64,000 bases of DNA from Amoebidium appalachense. Taxonomy: Eukaryota > Ichthyosporea. Below, one piece after another: positions 44,993 through 57,600 of this stretch. A program made the translations under genes and the position numbers. Position 1 is the stretch's first letter. Every line of letters starts with the position of its first letter. The notes under the pieces were generated by a model. The model made no database searches, was not told the origin of the DNA, and was given only the letters and a program-made list of their open reading frames with translations. Where the stretch lies: contig CAVNZM010000003.1 of assembly GCA_963693365.1 (NCBI GenBank), positions 12,834,001 to 12,898,000 on the forward strand, in the 5' to 3' direction.

Positions 44993-46975
44993 GCACACAG
45001 CAAGAAGCAATACAACATTTAACATGGAGAGTACGCAGAGGCATGGGGCATGCACGCGCGCGCCCCAAACAATCAGCCGCCGCTGCATCAGAATCTCACC
45101 ATACCACTGATTAATCTCCTCATACCCCACTTAGACCCCGGCATCACTATGCAAGAAAACCCCCGAAATTCACTCACCGAAACACAAAATATAGAAGCAA
45201 ACTCATACGAATCAGCTCAGCACATGACATTATATTCGCTTGGGGGTTGAATACACTGGATCCGAGCGAATATTATATTCGCTTGGGGTTTGGATAATCA
45301 GGATCCGAGCGAATATTATATTCGCTTGGGGGTTGGATACTCAGGATCCGAGCGAATATTATATTCGCTTGGGGGTTGGATAATATGGATCCGAGCATTT
45401 TTTTATTTTTATTTTTTTATATATATATTCGCCTGGGGGGATGGATAATCAGGATGCGAGCGAATATTATATTCGCTTGGGGGTTGGATACTCAGGATGC
45501 GAGCGAATATTATATTCGCATGGGGAATGGATAATCAGGATGCGAGCGAATATTATATTCGCCTGGGGGCATGGATAATCAGGATGCGAGCGAATATTTT
45601 ATTCGCTTGGGGCGTATAAGTGAATATAATATTCGCTCGGATTGATTGTTTGGATAATCAGGATCCGAGCGAATATAATATTCGCTTGGGTGGTTGGATA
45701 ATCAGGATGCGAGCGAATATTATATTCGCCTGGGGGGATGGATAATCAGGATGCGAGCGAATATTATATTCGCCTGGGGGGATGGATAATCAGGATGCGA
45801 GCGAATATTATATTCGCTTGGGGCGTATAAGCGAATAAAATATTCGCTCGGATCGATTGTTGGGGTAATCAGGATCCAAGCGAATATAATATTTGCTTGG
45901 GGGTTTGGATAATCAGGATGCGAGCGAATATTATATTCGCCTGGGGGGATGTATAATCAGGATGCGAGCGAATGTTATATTCGCTTGGGGCGTATAAGCG
46001 AATATAATATTCGCTCAGATTGATTGTTTGGATAATCAGGATCCAGGTTGGATAATCAGGATGCGAGCGAATATTATATTCGCCTGGGGGGATGGATAAT
46101 CAGGATGCGAGCGATTATTATATTCGCCTGGGGGGTTGGATAATCAGGATGCGAGCGAATATTATATTCGCCTGGGGGGATGGATAATCAGGATGCGAGC
46201 GATTATTATATTCGCCTGGGGGGTTGGATAATCAGGATGCGAGCGAATATTATATTCGCTTTGGGGCGTATAAGCGAATATAATATTCGCTCGGATTGAT
46301 TGTTTGGATAATCAGGATCCAGGTTGGATAATCAGGATGCGAGCGAATATTATATTCGCCTGGGGGGATGGATAATCAGGATGCGAGCGATTATTATATT
46401 CGCCTGGGGGGTTGGATAATCAGGATGCGAGCGAATATTATATTCGCTTTGGGGCGTATAAGCGAATATAATATTCACTCGGATTGATTGTTTGGATAAT
46501 CAGGATCCGAGCGAATATAATATTCGCTTGGTGGGTTGGATAATCAGGATGCGAGCGAATAATATATTCGCCTGGGGGGATGGATAATCAGGATGCGAGA
46601 ATATTATATTCGCCTGGGGGGATGGATAATCAGGATGCGAGCGAATATTATATTCGCTTGGGGCGTATAAGCGAATAAAATATTCGCTCGGATCGATTGT
46701 TGGGGTAATCAGGATCCAAGCGAATATAATATTTGCTTGGGGGTTTGGATAATCAGGATGCGAGCAAATACTATATTCGCTCGCATCCTGATTACAACCC
46801 CCAAGCGAATATAATATTCGCTCGTATAAGCGAATATAATATTCGCTCGGATCGATTGGTTGGATAATCAGGATCCGAGCGAATATTATATTCGCTTGGG
46901 GGGTTTGATATTCCGGATAATATAATATTCGCATCGTAACTAAGCGTATTCATTTTTATTTATATTTTTTTGCAG

Positions 46976-47262
46976 ACGGCGTCCCACCTTCCCACGTTGG
47001 TTCGGTCTATTTTTGATATTTCCTTCGATGATATCAAGCGCCCTTCCAAGATTGTTGAGCCAAGGTGTCTGTCCCAGCGCGGCCCAACGGATATCGACCC
47101 CATTGTGTTTGACAAGGAAGCCAAAGCGAAGGCTTCCCTAAATTTGCGGATTGTTTTCAAAGGTTGGGCACCGTTGTCGAGTTTCCGTTTTGGGGGGTGG
47201 AACAGTTGGGTCTTGGTCCGTCCCGTCCACTCAGGCAAGAAGATGGAGTCCGTCGTCAATGG
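46976..47262 (+). CDS. predicted internal exon, 287 nt
   Basis: TATATTTTTTTGCAG ends at 46975 and GTAAGT starts at 47263, strong acceptor and donor. The exon is open in phase 0 (SHLPTLVRSIFDISFDD ... NLRIVFKGWAPLSSF ... KKMESVVNG). It sits directly at the right edge of the palindromic satellite, so the preceding intron may contain the array. It could belong with the exon at 33036, but that is not shown. No family was recognised. Confidence 0.5.
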
Positions 47263-47779
47263 GTAAGTTGGGTGTGTTGCTATGTGAGTTTTCCACGATT
47301 GAATACTTAAACGTATGCACCATTGATTAACGATTTGTTTGCTTGAATTGTTGGTTCGTTAGTGTTTCTTGTACGTATGATGTACTAATAGTATGGACTT
47401 TAAAATTGTATCTGTTTAGTCTGTGAATGAGACCCAGAATTATTGGAGCAGCTATCCCGCTTTAACCGCGCTGTCCAGGTGGTACCCTCCTGAACAGCGT
47501 GCAGTGCATACACACACGATACAATAACAAGTCTGGGTGTGGTTTATTTTGACACATTGAAGCTTGTGTGCAGTGCACACACACACGATACAATAACATG
47601 ATTGGACATAGTCTATCCATTGTCACAAGAGTATGATAATGTCGTGCTTGGATGCGCTTACACTGATGTATGTGTGTGTGTGGAATGACACACACACACC
47701 ATAAAATACAGCGTAAACCTTACATTTGCAACCTTACCACCCATGTACCCCCTCCCTGTTTTCTGGGGGGGGGGGGGGG

Positions 47780-47826
<47 letters not shown>

Positions 47827-50456
47827 GGGGGGGCACAGTTGAAAAAGTGCGAATCCGGCTCCCGATGATCCCCGATCACGAATTAAGCCAGCTATTCTGA
47901 TTGGTAGACTGTAATGAGGTCTAAATATATTCCCGATTTCGTCCGGAATTCTTCCTGACTACGCAAATTTGACCCGTCCTGATGCCATGTGCGGCCTAAC
48001 GGTCACACCAAACAAGAAAAAGACTTGCAAGTATCGGTCAAGTGCAACCACTCGCGCGCATTAGTAGCAAAGATTCCTAGACAGCAGCTGGTCGTCAAAG
48101 GCAACCGTTGGCAAGTTTTGGTGTAAAGAAACAGGCGACTCTAAACTCGCTTGCACGCATTCGCTTTTGTCTTGTGTTTGGTGAGATTGCTGCGGCTCCA
48201 TCTACAACTTGCATACACAGCAGTGGGCCGTGGCCCAAGACTGCGTAGAATAGTAGTTGGTGTTTTTAAGCATATTGTTTTTGGGCAGGCAGGAGTTTGA
48301 GTCTGGAAAAACGGAGCTACTGTATGCGCCACAGGCAAGGTGAGTTTTTTTTTAGAACCTCATCTTCACGAACCCTCTGACTTACATACTAGGCTTTTGT
48401 CTTGTGAGGTCACACGGCAAGAAGGATACAACCTAAATTTGTAAGCGCTTCTGCGCTTGCCTTGGTCGAACTTGGGCGTCCACGTCCAGCCGTGCATAGG
48501 CATCTGTATATCCTCGAGCCTTTGTTGCTCTGTTATTAGTTTATACTTCTTGCAATCTATGCTGCATCAGTATAACAGAGAAGGCCACATTGTGTTGTCT
48601 CCTTTTTGGCCTTATATAACACCGTACCCCTAGTAGGTTCTGAAAGTCTCTTCCCCATCGCAGGTCCTTGAACCTGCTACTGTGACTTTGCCAAGTTCGA
48701 GTTTTGTGAGCGGCTCTAACAGGCAGTAACAGGTAAGCCAAGGTGAAGTATAGGGGCAAGCCTGAGATGGATGTTGTGTAGTTGACTGACTGTATCGCTC
48801 CACACCTACTGGTACTCAAATTAACTTGAAGAGTCGAAACACAGTCCATTATCTGTGTTAGAATAAAGGGTTCAAACACACGTGCACATAGGTGTGCAGG
48901 TGAACGGTTTGCTAACCTAGCTATATACTTCTATGGCTCCCCACGACTACTTAGCTATAGCCTCTTCATGCTTGCAACCTGGTGTTGCTCATACTAGGGT
49001 TCTGTGTGCCAAACCCTTCTGTCTGCTTTTGTATATATTGTGAATGCTTTCTACCCAGCTGAATAGCCGTTGTTGGGCTGTTCCAGGCTCCAGGCATCAC
49101 ACCTTGCATCACACTGTGGGTGAATCAGATGACGAAGAACATGACTTGACATCACACTGTGTGTGGTACGAGTAACAAAGTAAAGGCGCGAGCTAGTCAC
49201 GGTGTACTTCAGCTTTCTTGCGGTTGTCTTCTTTTGTACTTAACTTTGGGTTAAGTTCCAGTATCGAAAGGGCAGGAAGGAGGTATAGGGCAGGTCGGGA
49301 AGGAATCGGGGTGTCCCGGTCACGGGCGTGATCGGGATTTTTTTTGCGAATCAGGGTGTGATCGCCGGTATCAAGAAATCGGGGTGTAATCAGGCTAATT
49401 TCATCCCGATCACGTCGCTAATTACGAATCGGGTTTCCCGATTTTGCCCCGATTCTCATATGGTGATCAGGGTTTAATCGGGACACAGATTCGCATCTTT
49501 TTTCGCTGGGGGGGGGGGGAGGACAATTTTGCCATCTAGGCCAGACCGTGCAGGTCCGTGCACACGCTGTGTTTCTCCAACCACATATACACACCCTTGC
49601 CAGAATATACAACAATAGTGCACGAGTTGGCATATGCATTTCGCACGCACGTGCACAGCACGATTCTTCATTAGTTGCACATCTTTGGTTTACACAGGTT
49701 GCACGAGCACATAGCATACATAGTTAGGTACGATCGTTTATTTGTGCTTTATCTCCCTTTATTTCATAAGCATGTCCGGCATGCTCTTGTTTGCCCTCTG
49801 TTATTCATTAGGCACGTGTGGTATTCATAGTTTGTTTAGCTATTGGCGATCGCGAGAGGAAAGCACGCATCCGACGATTGTTGTGCATGCTTTTCATGTT
49901 TTCTGTGTAGTCGGGTGTTTTGTCTGCGATTGGACCGTATGAGGGGAATGCAGTTTAATTTCCGTTCATGTACGTGTCGTTATATGATTGGTCAGATTTA
50001 TAGTATTCATAGTATTTGCCAATCAGATGCGCAAATACCTTTGGATAGATCTGTATTCATGGAATCTGCCTGCGGCAGATAAATAGGTGAGAATCGAGCA
50101 TGATAAATTAGACGTAGATTGACAGAACATGCAACTGTATTTCTACCTCTCCACACTACCCTCTCTGTTAGTGCTGTGGCATCGTGCATTGCCCAGCACC
50201 ACTCTGCACGTGTTTGTGTCTGTTAGTTTAGTGGCCTGATCACCCACGTATACTCTCATTCATATGCATGTGTGCCCAGGTACGTGTTAGTTGTGGTGTG
50301 TACACTCTGCTAGTCAGGCGAGAATAGTAGGGGCTTTTGCCGTAAGTCAGCACTTTTCTTGCAACCCTGACCCCCCTGCACCCCTGCACTCCCTCCCTGT
50401 TTCCGGGATAGTAGGGGGGGGGGGGGGGGGGGGGGTTACGACAAAGATTTTTTAAT
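47263..50456. other. about 3.2 kb without a recognised gene
   Basis: It holds short CA/GT patches, a G-run of about 66 nt with two A interruptions (47768-47832), a cluster of AATCGGG/CCCGATT motifs at about 49290-49490, and a TATA-like GATAAATAGG near 50081. A 112-codon open frame on the - strand at 48541-48879 has no recognisable feature and is not called. Confidence 0.6.
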
Positions 50457-50477
50457 ACCCCCCTCCCCCCCCCTCCC

Positions 50478-50680
50478 CCCGCGCCCACACTGTGTTTCTC
50501 CCACCACGTCATACAAACCCTCTGACCCCCCTGTCACCCAGGGTAGTAGGGGGGGGGGAGGGGGGGGGGGTGCATTTTGGCCTGCCCGTTATTCCCCCTA
50601 GACCAGTCAAATTTGACGACCTGGATTTTAATTAGAGATGACGACACTTTGGCCTGGACGACACTTTGGCCTGGAACAGG
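50478..50680. repeat. dispersed about 190-bp sequence, copy 2 (inverted)
   Basis: Reverse complement of 39996-40190, ending in doubled GACACTTTGGCCTGGA. It adjoins another block of the CA/GT satellite. Confidence 0.85.
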
Positions 50681-50683
50681 GGG

Positions 50684-51150
50684 GAGGGGTATAGAGGGCA
50701 TACAGTGCATGCAGGGATACATATACTTATCCATACCGTATGTATTTTGAAACCATGGCCCAAAAAGGGAGGTTGGTTAGTTGAGGGTAACATACACATG
50801 TGTGTGTGTGTGTGTGCGTGTGCGTGTGTGTGTGTTGATAGGGGGGGGGGGTATAGAGGGCACACAGTGCATGCAGGGATACATATACTTATCCATACCG
50901 TATGTATTTTGAAACCATGGCCCAAAAAGGGAGGTTGGTTGGTTGAGGGTAACATACACATGTGTGTGTGTGTGTGTGCGTGTGCGTGTGTGTGTGTGTG
51001 TGCGTGTGTGTGTGTGTTGGTAAGGGGGGGAGGGGTATAGAGGGCATACAGTGCATGCAGGGATACATATACTTATCCATACCGTATGTATTTTGAAACC
51101 ATGGCCCAAAAAGGGAGTTTGGTTGGTTGAGGGTAACATACACATGTGCA
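50684..51150 (-). repeat. CA/GT satellite, third block
   Basis: About three units in the same orientation as 39135-39995, ending CATACACATGTGCATG. Confidence 0.95.
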
Positions 51151-51189
51151 TGATGTATACATGGAAACAAAATGCACACAACGTTCTCT

Positions 51190-51862
51190 TTTCAAGGAGA
51201 ACACTTGCCATAACTAACTGGCATATGTCCGTGTTCTCCCATTTTCAAGGAGAACACTTGCCATAACTAACTGGCATACGTCCGTGTTCTCCCATTTTTA
51301 AGGAGAACACTTGCCATAACTAGCTGGCATACGGAAGTGTTCTCCCATTTTAAGGAGAACACTTGCCATAACTAACTGGCATACGTCCGTGTTCTCCCAT
51401 TTTTAAGGAGAACACTTGCCATAACTAACTGGCATACGTCCGTGTTCTCCCATTTTTAAGGAGAACACTTGCCATAACATGTGCAAAACGAACTTGCACA
51501 CGTAAGTGTTCTCCCATTTTTAAGGAGAACACTTGCCATAACATGTGCAAAACGAACTTGCACACGTAAGTGTTCTCCCATTTTTAAGGAGAACTGTTAC
51601 ACTTGCCATAACGAACTGGCACACGTAAGTGTTCTCCCATTTTTAAGGAGAACACTTGCCAAAACGAACTTGCACATGTAAGTGTTCTCCCATTTTTAAG
51701 GAGAACACTTGCCAAAACGAACTTGCACATGTAAGTGTTCTCCCATTTTTAAGGAGAACACTTGCCATAACGAACTGGCACATGTCCGTGTTCTCCCATT
51801 TTTAAGGAGAACACTTGCCATAACGAACTGGCACATGTCTGTGTTCTCCCATTTCCAGAAGA
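51190..51862. repeat. tandem array of hairpin-forming units, about 12 copies of 52-66 bp
   Basis: Each unit has AAGGAGAACACTTGCC, a middle of ATAACTAACTGGCAT or a GTGCAAAACGAACTTGCAC variant, and ACGTAAGTGTTCTCCCATTT. GGAGAACACTT and AAGTGTTCTCC are exact reverse complements in the AAG variants, and TTGCCA/TGGCA extends the stem. The array ends about 140 bp upstream of the gene at 52002. Confidence 0.9.
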
Positions 51863-52001
51863 ACACTTATCCTTGCAACACAGTGGTCGTCATCTGTACT
51901 GACACATTAGCAGCAAATACCCCCAAAATAACAGCCCTCTGGGGGTTGTCAGTGCTTTTATTTGGCCGTTGTAGCTGATAGTTGCCGTGCGAAACCACGC
52001 C

Positions 52002-53273
52002 ATGACCAAATCACGTACCCGGGGCCTCCCCAGGGGCTACAGCCAGAGCCTGAGACAGCTCCCGGTGCACGAGCCTACGGGCAGCGCACGTTACAATCTC
52101 AACAGGGGCTGGGCACTTTTCGTGACCCCTCCGTGCAAGAAAGACCTGATGGCCGTGCTGGGGCTTCCTGGCGTGAGGGAACACATCGATTTGGTTGCCC
52201 AGGACTGCTGCGAGGAGAGGGTTGGTGGAACGCGCTATGTGCGTATCAGCATGCACCTTGCAAAGGGGGTGACACTGGGGTACTGGACTAAGCTGCTGGG
52301 TGAACACCTGCCGGCCAACACCTTCCTCGCCAGACACATGCCCCTTCTGAAGCAGTCCCAGCAGCACACAAACCAGCAGGAAGAGGACGGTGGGAATGGA
52401 GACGGGGAATCCGAGACCCCGCCCCGGAAACGCTCCCGCTGCGAGACAGGGGCCGAGGCTGAGCCGCAGGACCCGCTAGAGGCCGCACAGCGGCGGGTAG
52501 CCCGCATGGTCACCGGCGAGGCCGGCGTGGACGCGTTTGTACAGCGGCAGTGGAGGCTGCATGGGCACGAGGTGGACGACACACAGGTAGCCATGTGGCG
52601 GCGCAGCGTGCTGCCATTTTTGGGCGAGTTTATGGCGCTGTGCGAAACGCTGGGGCTCAGCGAGACCGAGATATACGGCGGCGTGAACGCGATGGGCGTG
52701 CCAGTGGACCCGCTCTTTGACGAGTTGCGCAACAAGGTGGACGGGTTGCGGTTGTTGCTTGACGGAAAGCGGCTGCTGTGCAACTGGGGCACAATTGGGC
52801 GGTTGTTGGGGCGGCTGATTAACAGGGAGAAAAGACCAGCGTATGAGCTGGACGCGCTGATGGCCTGGCTGCGGCGGCGCCTGAAGATCAAGGGGCACCA
52901 GCTTGGACCCGTGCCCCTGGGAACGTTCATGGAGGTGGCCACACAGCTGGTTCTGGAGCATCGGATAATGCCGCTGCGTGACGCTGCAAAGGTGCACTGG
53001 GGAGACCCCATGCTGCTGCAGCAGTTCCTCTCGCACGGGCACTGGCTGGGCTTCAACAGCCGGTGGGGGTGGACTGTGCCAAAATCCGTGGACCGTTTTG
53101 GTGTAGTAACACACGCGAATGTCCCACCAGCCCACCGACTCGCCGATGCGACGCTGTTTATGATGTACTATGGCACGCTCACGAGCCGGGCAGACAGGGT
53201 GATGGCCATGTATGGTGCTGTGGAAAACCCGTATTCGCTGGGGGGCACGATGAGCAAGGCCGAGATGGCCTAG
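52002..53273 (+). CDS. hypothetical helical protein, 423 aa, with nuclear-signal-like motif
   Basis: The first ATG in frame is at 52002; the open frame begins upstream with a GTG. Residues 1-115 are a small globular region, 120-145 an acidic linker ending in PPRKRSR (about 140), a likely nuclear-localisation signal, and 155-420 a largely helical domain (FVQRQWRLHGHEV, LPFLGEFMALCETLGLSE, YELDALMAWLRRRLKIKGH). No catalytic motif or membrane segment was recognised. It is GC-rich and intronless. The next start codon on the same strand is 313 bp downstream. Confidence 0.6.
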   Translation: MTKSRTRGLPRGYSQSLRQLPVHEPTGSARYNLNRGWALFVTPPCKKDLMAVLGLPGVREHIDLVAQDCCEERVGGTRYVRISMHLAKGVTLGYWTKLLGEHLPANTFLARHMPLLKQSQQHTNQQEEDGGNGDGESETPPRKRSRCETGAEAEPQDPLEAAQRRVARMVTGEAGVDAFVQRQWRLHGHEVDDTQVAMWRRSVLPFLGEFMALCETLGLSETEIYGGVNAMGVPVDPLFDELRNKVDGLRLLLDGKRLLCNWGTIGRLLGRLINREKRPAYELDALMAWLRRRLKIKGHQLGPVPLGTFMEVATQLVLEHRIMPLRDAAKVHWGDPMLLQQFLSHGHWLGFNSRWGWTVPKSVDRFGVVTHANVPPAHRLADATLFMMYYGTLTSRADRVMAMYGAVENPYSLGGTMSKAEMA

Positions 53274-53585
53274 CGTGAGACCGTTGCAAAGCTTGCGCTG
53301 GTTGCGTTTGACATTCTGTATGCCACGGACCTGGAGCCCGAGAAGGGTGCCGGTGCTGCAGACACGCACACAACGGAGTTGCAAGGATGTGGCCCAGCAC
53401 TGGACTTGTGAAACTAGGGAGCAGGCTCTTTTTTTTGGGGGGGGGGGAGGGGGGGGGGGGCACTGTTGTGCTGTTGGCAACATACAGGCACTGGTGCCAG
53501 CATGGGTGGGAACCCGCATTTTAATGACGTTTCTGTGCTTTGTTTGGTATTTTTGTAGATACGAACAACATCAAATATAAACACA
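53274..53585 (+). other. spacer between the 423-aa gene and the membrane-protein gene
   Basis: About 310 bp containing a T-run and G-runs (53431-53460), then AT-richer sequence with CATCAAATATAAACACA just before the start codon at 53586, a possible TATA-like element. Confidence 0.5.
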
Positions 53586-53615
53586 ATGGTTGCAGGAACC
53601 ACCATTGCCTTTTGG

Positions 53616-54540
53616 TGTTGTAATACGTAGTATTTACATATGGTAAGATCTTCTCAGTTTGTGTTATGTTTCAGTTCATATGCTTAGTGTAAATGCCACA
53701 CTCCTATTATGTAAAGTGTAGCATCGATCTCCGATATGCTTGTATACTTGTAATCGTGTTGTATCGGCTTTAATCGTGTATTGTAATATCGATTAGAATA
53801 TTTATATGTGTGTACACGGATCCACCCACTCAGGGAGAGACGTGTACATGTTCGTGTGTACATAAATATCTCTGGTTATAGTTATGCTATTACTATCTTG
53901 TTTGTTGATCTGTGCTCTCTTTTCCTTCCTCTTTCTCCTTCCTTATTTTCTTTTCTTTCTCTCCTTGTCTTCATGTGTATAATCGTATTTCTTTTCTACT
54001 AATATATGTTAGGTAGATTTGTGTTACTTAATACGTGTTCATTGGACGGTAACACACTTAGGCTACACTTAGAATAGCATGTGTGTTTAGACTTCATTAA
54101 TTCACTTTAGTTTTCATGTGTTGCCGGGCTTTAACCAATCATCAAGGTTAAGTGTGATATGTCTGAGTCTTTGCAGTATGTCATAGGTTAGAACTTCCTT
54201 GATGATGACACGAGTTGATCTTAACTAGTGTCTGTGTCCTATCGTGTACGCCTCCGCGTACCGGATCTCTCTGAAAGCAATTGGTTCTTAGTGATTGGTT
54301 TCTATTAGAGATGGATCTGATTTCCGACTGGTCGGAAATCATGTATGGATTGGACTTAGAGGAATTTCAGGTATTTATTCGAAGATCAGAATAAATTCAG
54401 TTCAGTCGTGTCTAAACATTGATGTCTGTTGTGTACACTGCTCCGATCGTTCCGTGTTTTGTTGTTGTGTGTGTCTGTGGTGTTTTCACACTGCACCACT
54501 GTGTCTCTGCTTACATCCCAAATACTTATAGAATTTAACA
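53616..54540 (+). repeat. copia 3 5' LTR
   Basis: 925 bp. It includes a CT-rich stretch (about 53915-53970) and an AATAAATTC near 54391. Confidence 0.95.
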
Positions 54541-54602
54541 GGTTATGCAGCCCTTTTGCACGCTCCCTACACACATCTAGAACTCGCGCTCGTTTTTCAA
54601 TC

Positions 54603-57600
54603 ATGGATCCAAACAAAACTGGCGTAAACAAAATCACCATGTGGAAAGGTGAAGGGAAGACTGGTCCCGATAGCAAAACTACCTATTTTCAATGGGAAAT
54701 CATTTTTCTCGGCATGATGACCGGCACTAAAGGTGTCCGACTCGTGGATGTTGTCCTTGCTGACAACTACGTCCCCCCTACCACCGTCGCGGTTGACGGT
54801 GAACCCCCCTTCTATGGCTACGGCACTACCGCGGAACTCAAAGAGGCCCGCAATTGCCTCCTGCTCCATATGATACAGAACATCGACCCTTCCGTCCTCA
54901 CCACCGTTGCCCAGTACCGTATTGGCATGGACCCTGAACGGGCCATGTGGAAATTCCGTCAACACTATCTCCAAGGCAAACCCGATCAGATCCGCATCCT
55001 TCACCGTCAGTGGGATGCCTGTGCCCTTCAGCCCGGTGAATCATTCACCACCTACCTGAGCCGTCTGCAGACCATCGTGAACCAGCTCCAGTCTCTCCAA
55101 GATGAGTCCATTCACTTCACTCGTCTAGCTGAGAAGTTCTTCAATGAACTCACCACCAGAGACGACCTCACCCCTGAGTTCAATCGTCTTATCGAAGACT
55201 ATCACTTCGGTGATAAGCTATTCCCCGACTTCGAGTCCCTCCATAACCACGTCAAGGGCATCGAGTTACGTCAAGACCTCAAGATGCAACTCCGGAACAA
55301 CCGTGCCCACCGTGCCTCCAAGTCCAGCATGGCATTAAATGCCAGTGCTCCCCCCCGTGATCTTCCTCGCCGTGACTTACGCACCCGACTTGACCGTACC
55401 TCTGGCACGGACCTCCGAACTCGTCTCTCCCGTCAGCACACCCGATCCCGTTCCCCCCACCGGCCTGCCTTCCGGTCCACGTCTCGTTCCCCCAGTCGTT
55501 CCCGTTTCTCGGGTTCCCGTCGTTCTGATTCCCCGGCTCGTTCTAACACCCCGTCCGTGAAAGAATGCTCCTACTGCCACGAGCCTGATCACACGATCAT
55601 CGATTGCCCTGAGCCGAAATGCCGTATGTCCAGACACAACCGTTCCCGTCAAGGCAGTGAGAAATCTGTCTCCTTTGCTTTCTCGGCATACAATGCTAGC
55701 TCCGTCCCCGTGTCCTCCGACCCTGCCTGGGATTCCGGGTGCAACATGACTGTTTGCCCCACCCGTGAGTTCTTCCATGACCTCACTCCCCTTCCGACAC
55801 CGACTCCCGTTGCTGCCTTCAATGGCACCCCCGTCTTGGCCACTCACACCGGCCATATCGTCATCAACACCACCACCGACCATGGCACTACCACCCTAAC
55901 CATTGAAGCCTACTACACCCCGTCTGGCCAAGCCTTCCTCATTTCAACATCCCAAGCTGCTGCCGAATACATCAAGGGTGATTTGAACGATGCCTCCACT
56001 CCGTCATTCCTCTTCGACCGACTCACCGGCCGTCATCTCGTCAACCTCCGTCTACACAACGGTCTGTATTACTTCAAGGACTACACCATTCAACCACCCA
56101 CTCGTCCTGTGGCTCTGGCTGCCACTACCAGTGTTAACCCATCCATCTGGCACCATCGTCTGGGGCACCGAGCTATGACCAGCATCAAGGACATGGTGAA
56201 ACACGACCTTGTTATTGGTCTCCCCTCCTCTGTCCTCGACTGTGATGTTCCTGATTGTCATGGCTGCATTATGGGTAAGACCACCAAGGCTCCGTTCAGG
56301 GGTGACCGTCCTCACTCCAACATCCCCGGTCATGAATGGCATTGGGATTTTTTTTGAGCCTACCACAACATCGTACGGAGGTTCCAAGGTTGCTCTCGTC
56401 ACTGTCTGCCGTGCCTCTGGCCTCGTCAAGATCTACCCGATGGCCGACCGTACCACCACCCTGGATATTCTCACAGCTCACACCAACCTCGTTGCCACCC
56501 ATGCCCCCTCCAAAGTTGGTGTTTACCACTTCGACTCCGGCTCTGAGTTCACCTCCAAGGATACCCGTGCTTTTTGCCTCTCCCAGGGCATCAAGGCCAG
56601 CTATGCTCCGGTGGACTGCCCTCAACTGAACGGCTATGTTGAACGACGTATGCGGTTCCTCCAAGAGATTGTCCGTTGCCTCCTCCATCAAGTCCAAGAT
56701 CAGTCTCTGTCTCCCAAACTGTGGGCTGAGGCCCTCCAACATGCCGCCTACATCATCAACGTCACCCCGTCCACGACTGCCAATGGTCGTACACCATTCG
56801 AGGTTTTCTACGGTGTCAAGCCCGACATCTCCGAGCTCAAAGTGTTCGGTTGCCCTGCCTACACTCACGTGCCAGCCTCTAAACGGAACAAGCTGGCCCC
56901 CACCGTCAAACTCGGCATGTATATCGGCTATGATCTTCAATCACACTGCCACCGGATCTTCAATGCCACCACCCATCGTGTCGGCCTCTTCCGTGATGTG
57001 ATTTTCGACGAATCAGCTTATCTCCCGTCCGACATTCCATCAACCCTTCCGACCCCCGACACCACTGCTACCTCGACCACCCCACCCCCCACAGTTGACA
57101 CTGAAGATGATGTTTGTCTGGTGTACTCTGGCCCCCCTCCTGCCATCGTCGTTCCCCCGACACCCCCCCCCCACCGGCCCCCCTGCCCCCGTGCCCGTCC
57201 AGCCTGCCGACCCTCATCCTGGCCCTGGCAACGTCACACCCATCCGACCCGGCTCCCCCGACAACTTCCACTCGGCCCCGTCCAGCCCGGAGGTTGCCCC
57301 CCCTGCCCTTCCGAACTTCCAAGTTCCCCCCCCACCGTCTCCACCTACCCCGGTTCCTGCACCCCGTCGTTCTGCCCGTCTCCAGGGCAAGGTTGGACTT
57401 CAAGCCACCATCACCCTGCCAGTCCCCCCCGGTCCCCCCATCAACATCGACCAACTACCCAAACTTGTCCGTCAACTCTGTTCCGGACCCAATGGTGATC
57501 AGGTCAAGTCAGCCCTGACTGCTGAGTATCAAGCCTTCGTCGACAAAGACATCTTTGAACTTGTTGACCCTCCCCCTGGTGCTAACATCGTCGGCTTCAA

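Larger units (their letters stand above)
43005..46920. repeat. palindrome-based satellite array (about 44-bp unit)
   Basis: Dozens of units carry GATGGATAATCAGGATGCGA or GGTTGGATACTCAGGATCCG, followed by GCGAATATTATATTCGC, a perfect 17-nt palindrome with one central base, and a G-run. A second unit type has GGGCGTATAAGCGAATA and GCTCGGATTGATTG. AT-rich inserts expand some units: poly-T at about 43231-43278 and (TA)n at about 43405-43478. The array is interrupted by unique DNA at about 43790-44340 and 44905-45225. Confidence 0.95.

Noticed and set aside
48541-48879. 112-codon ORF on the - strand
   Set aside because: No recognisable domain, neighbours or promoter, and of a length expected by chance in 3 kb.
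51190-51862. Possible CRISPR array
   Set aside because: The units are contiguous near-identical repeats without unique spacers, and the DNA is eukaryotic.
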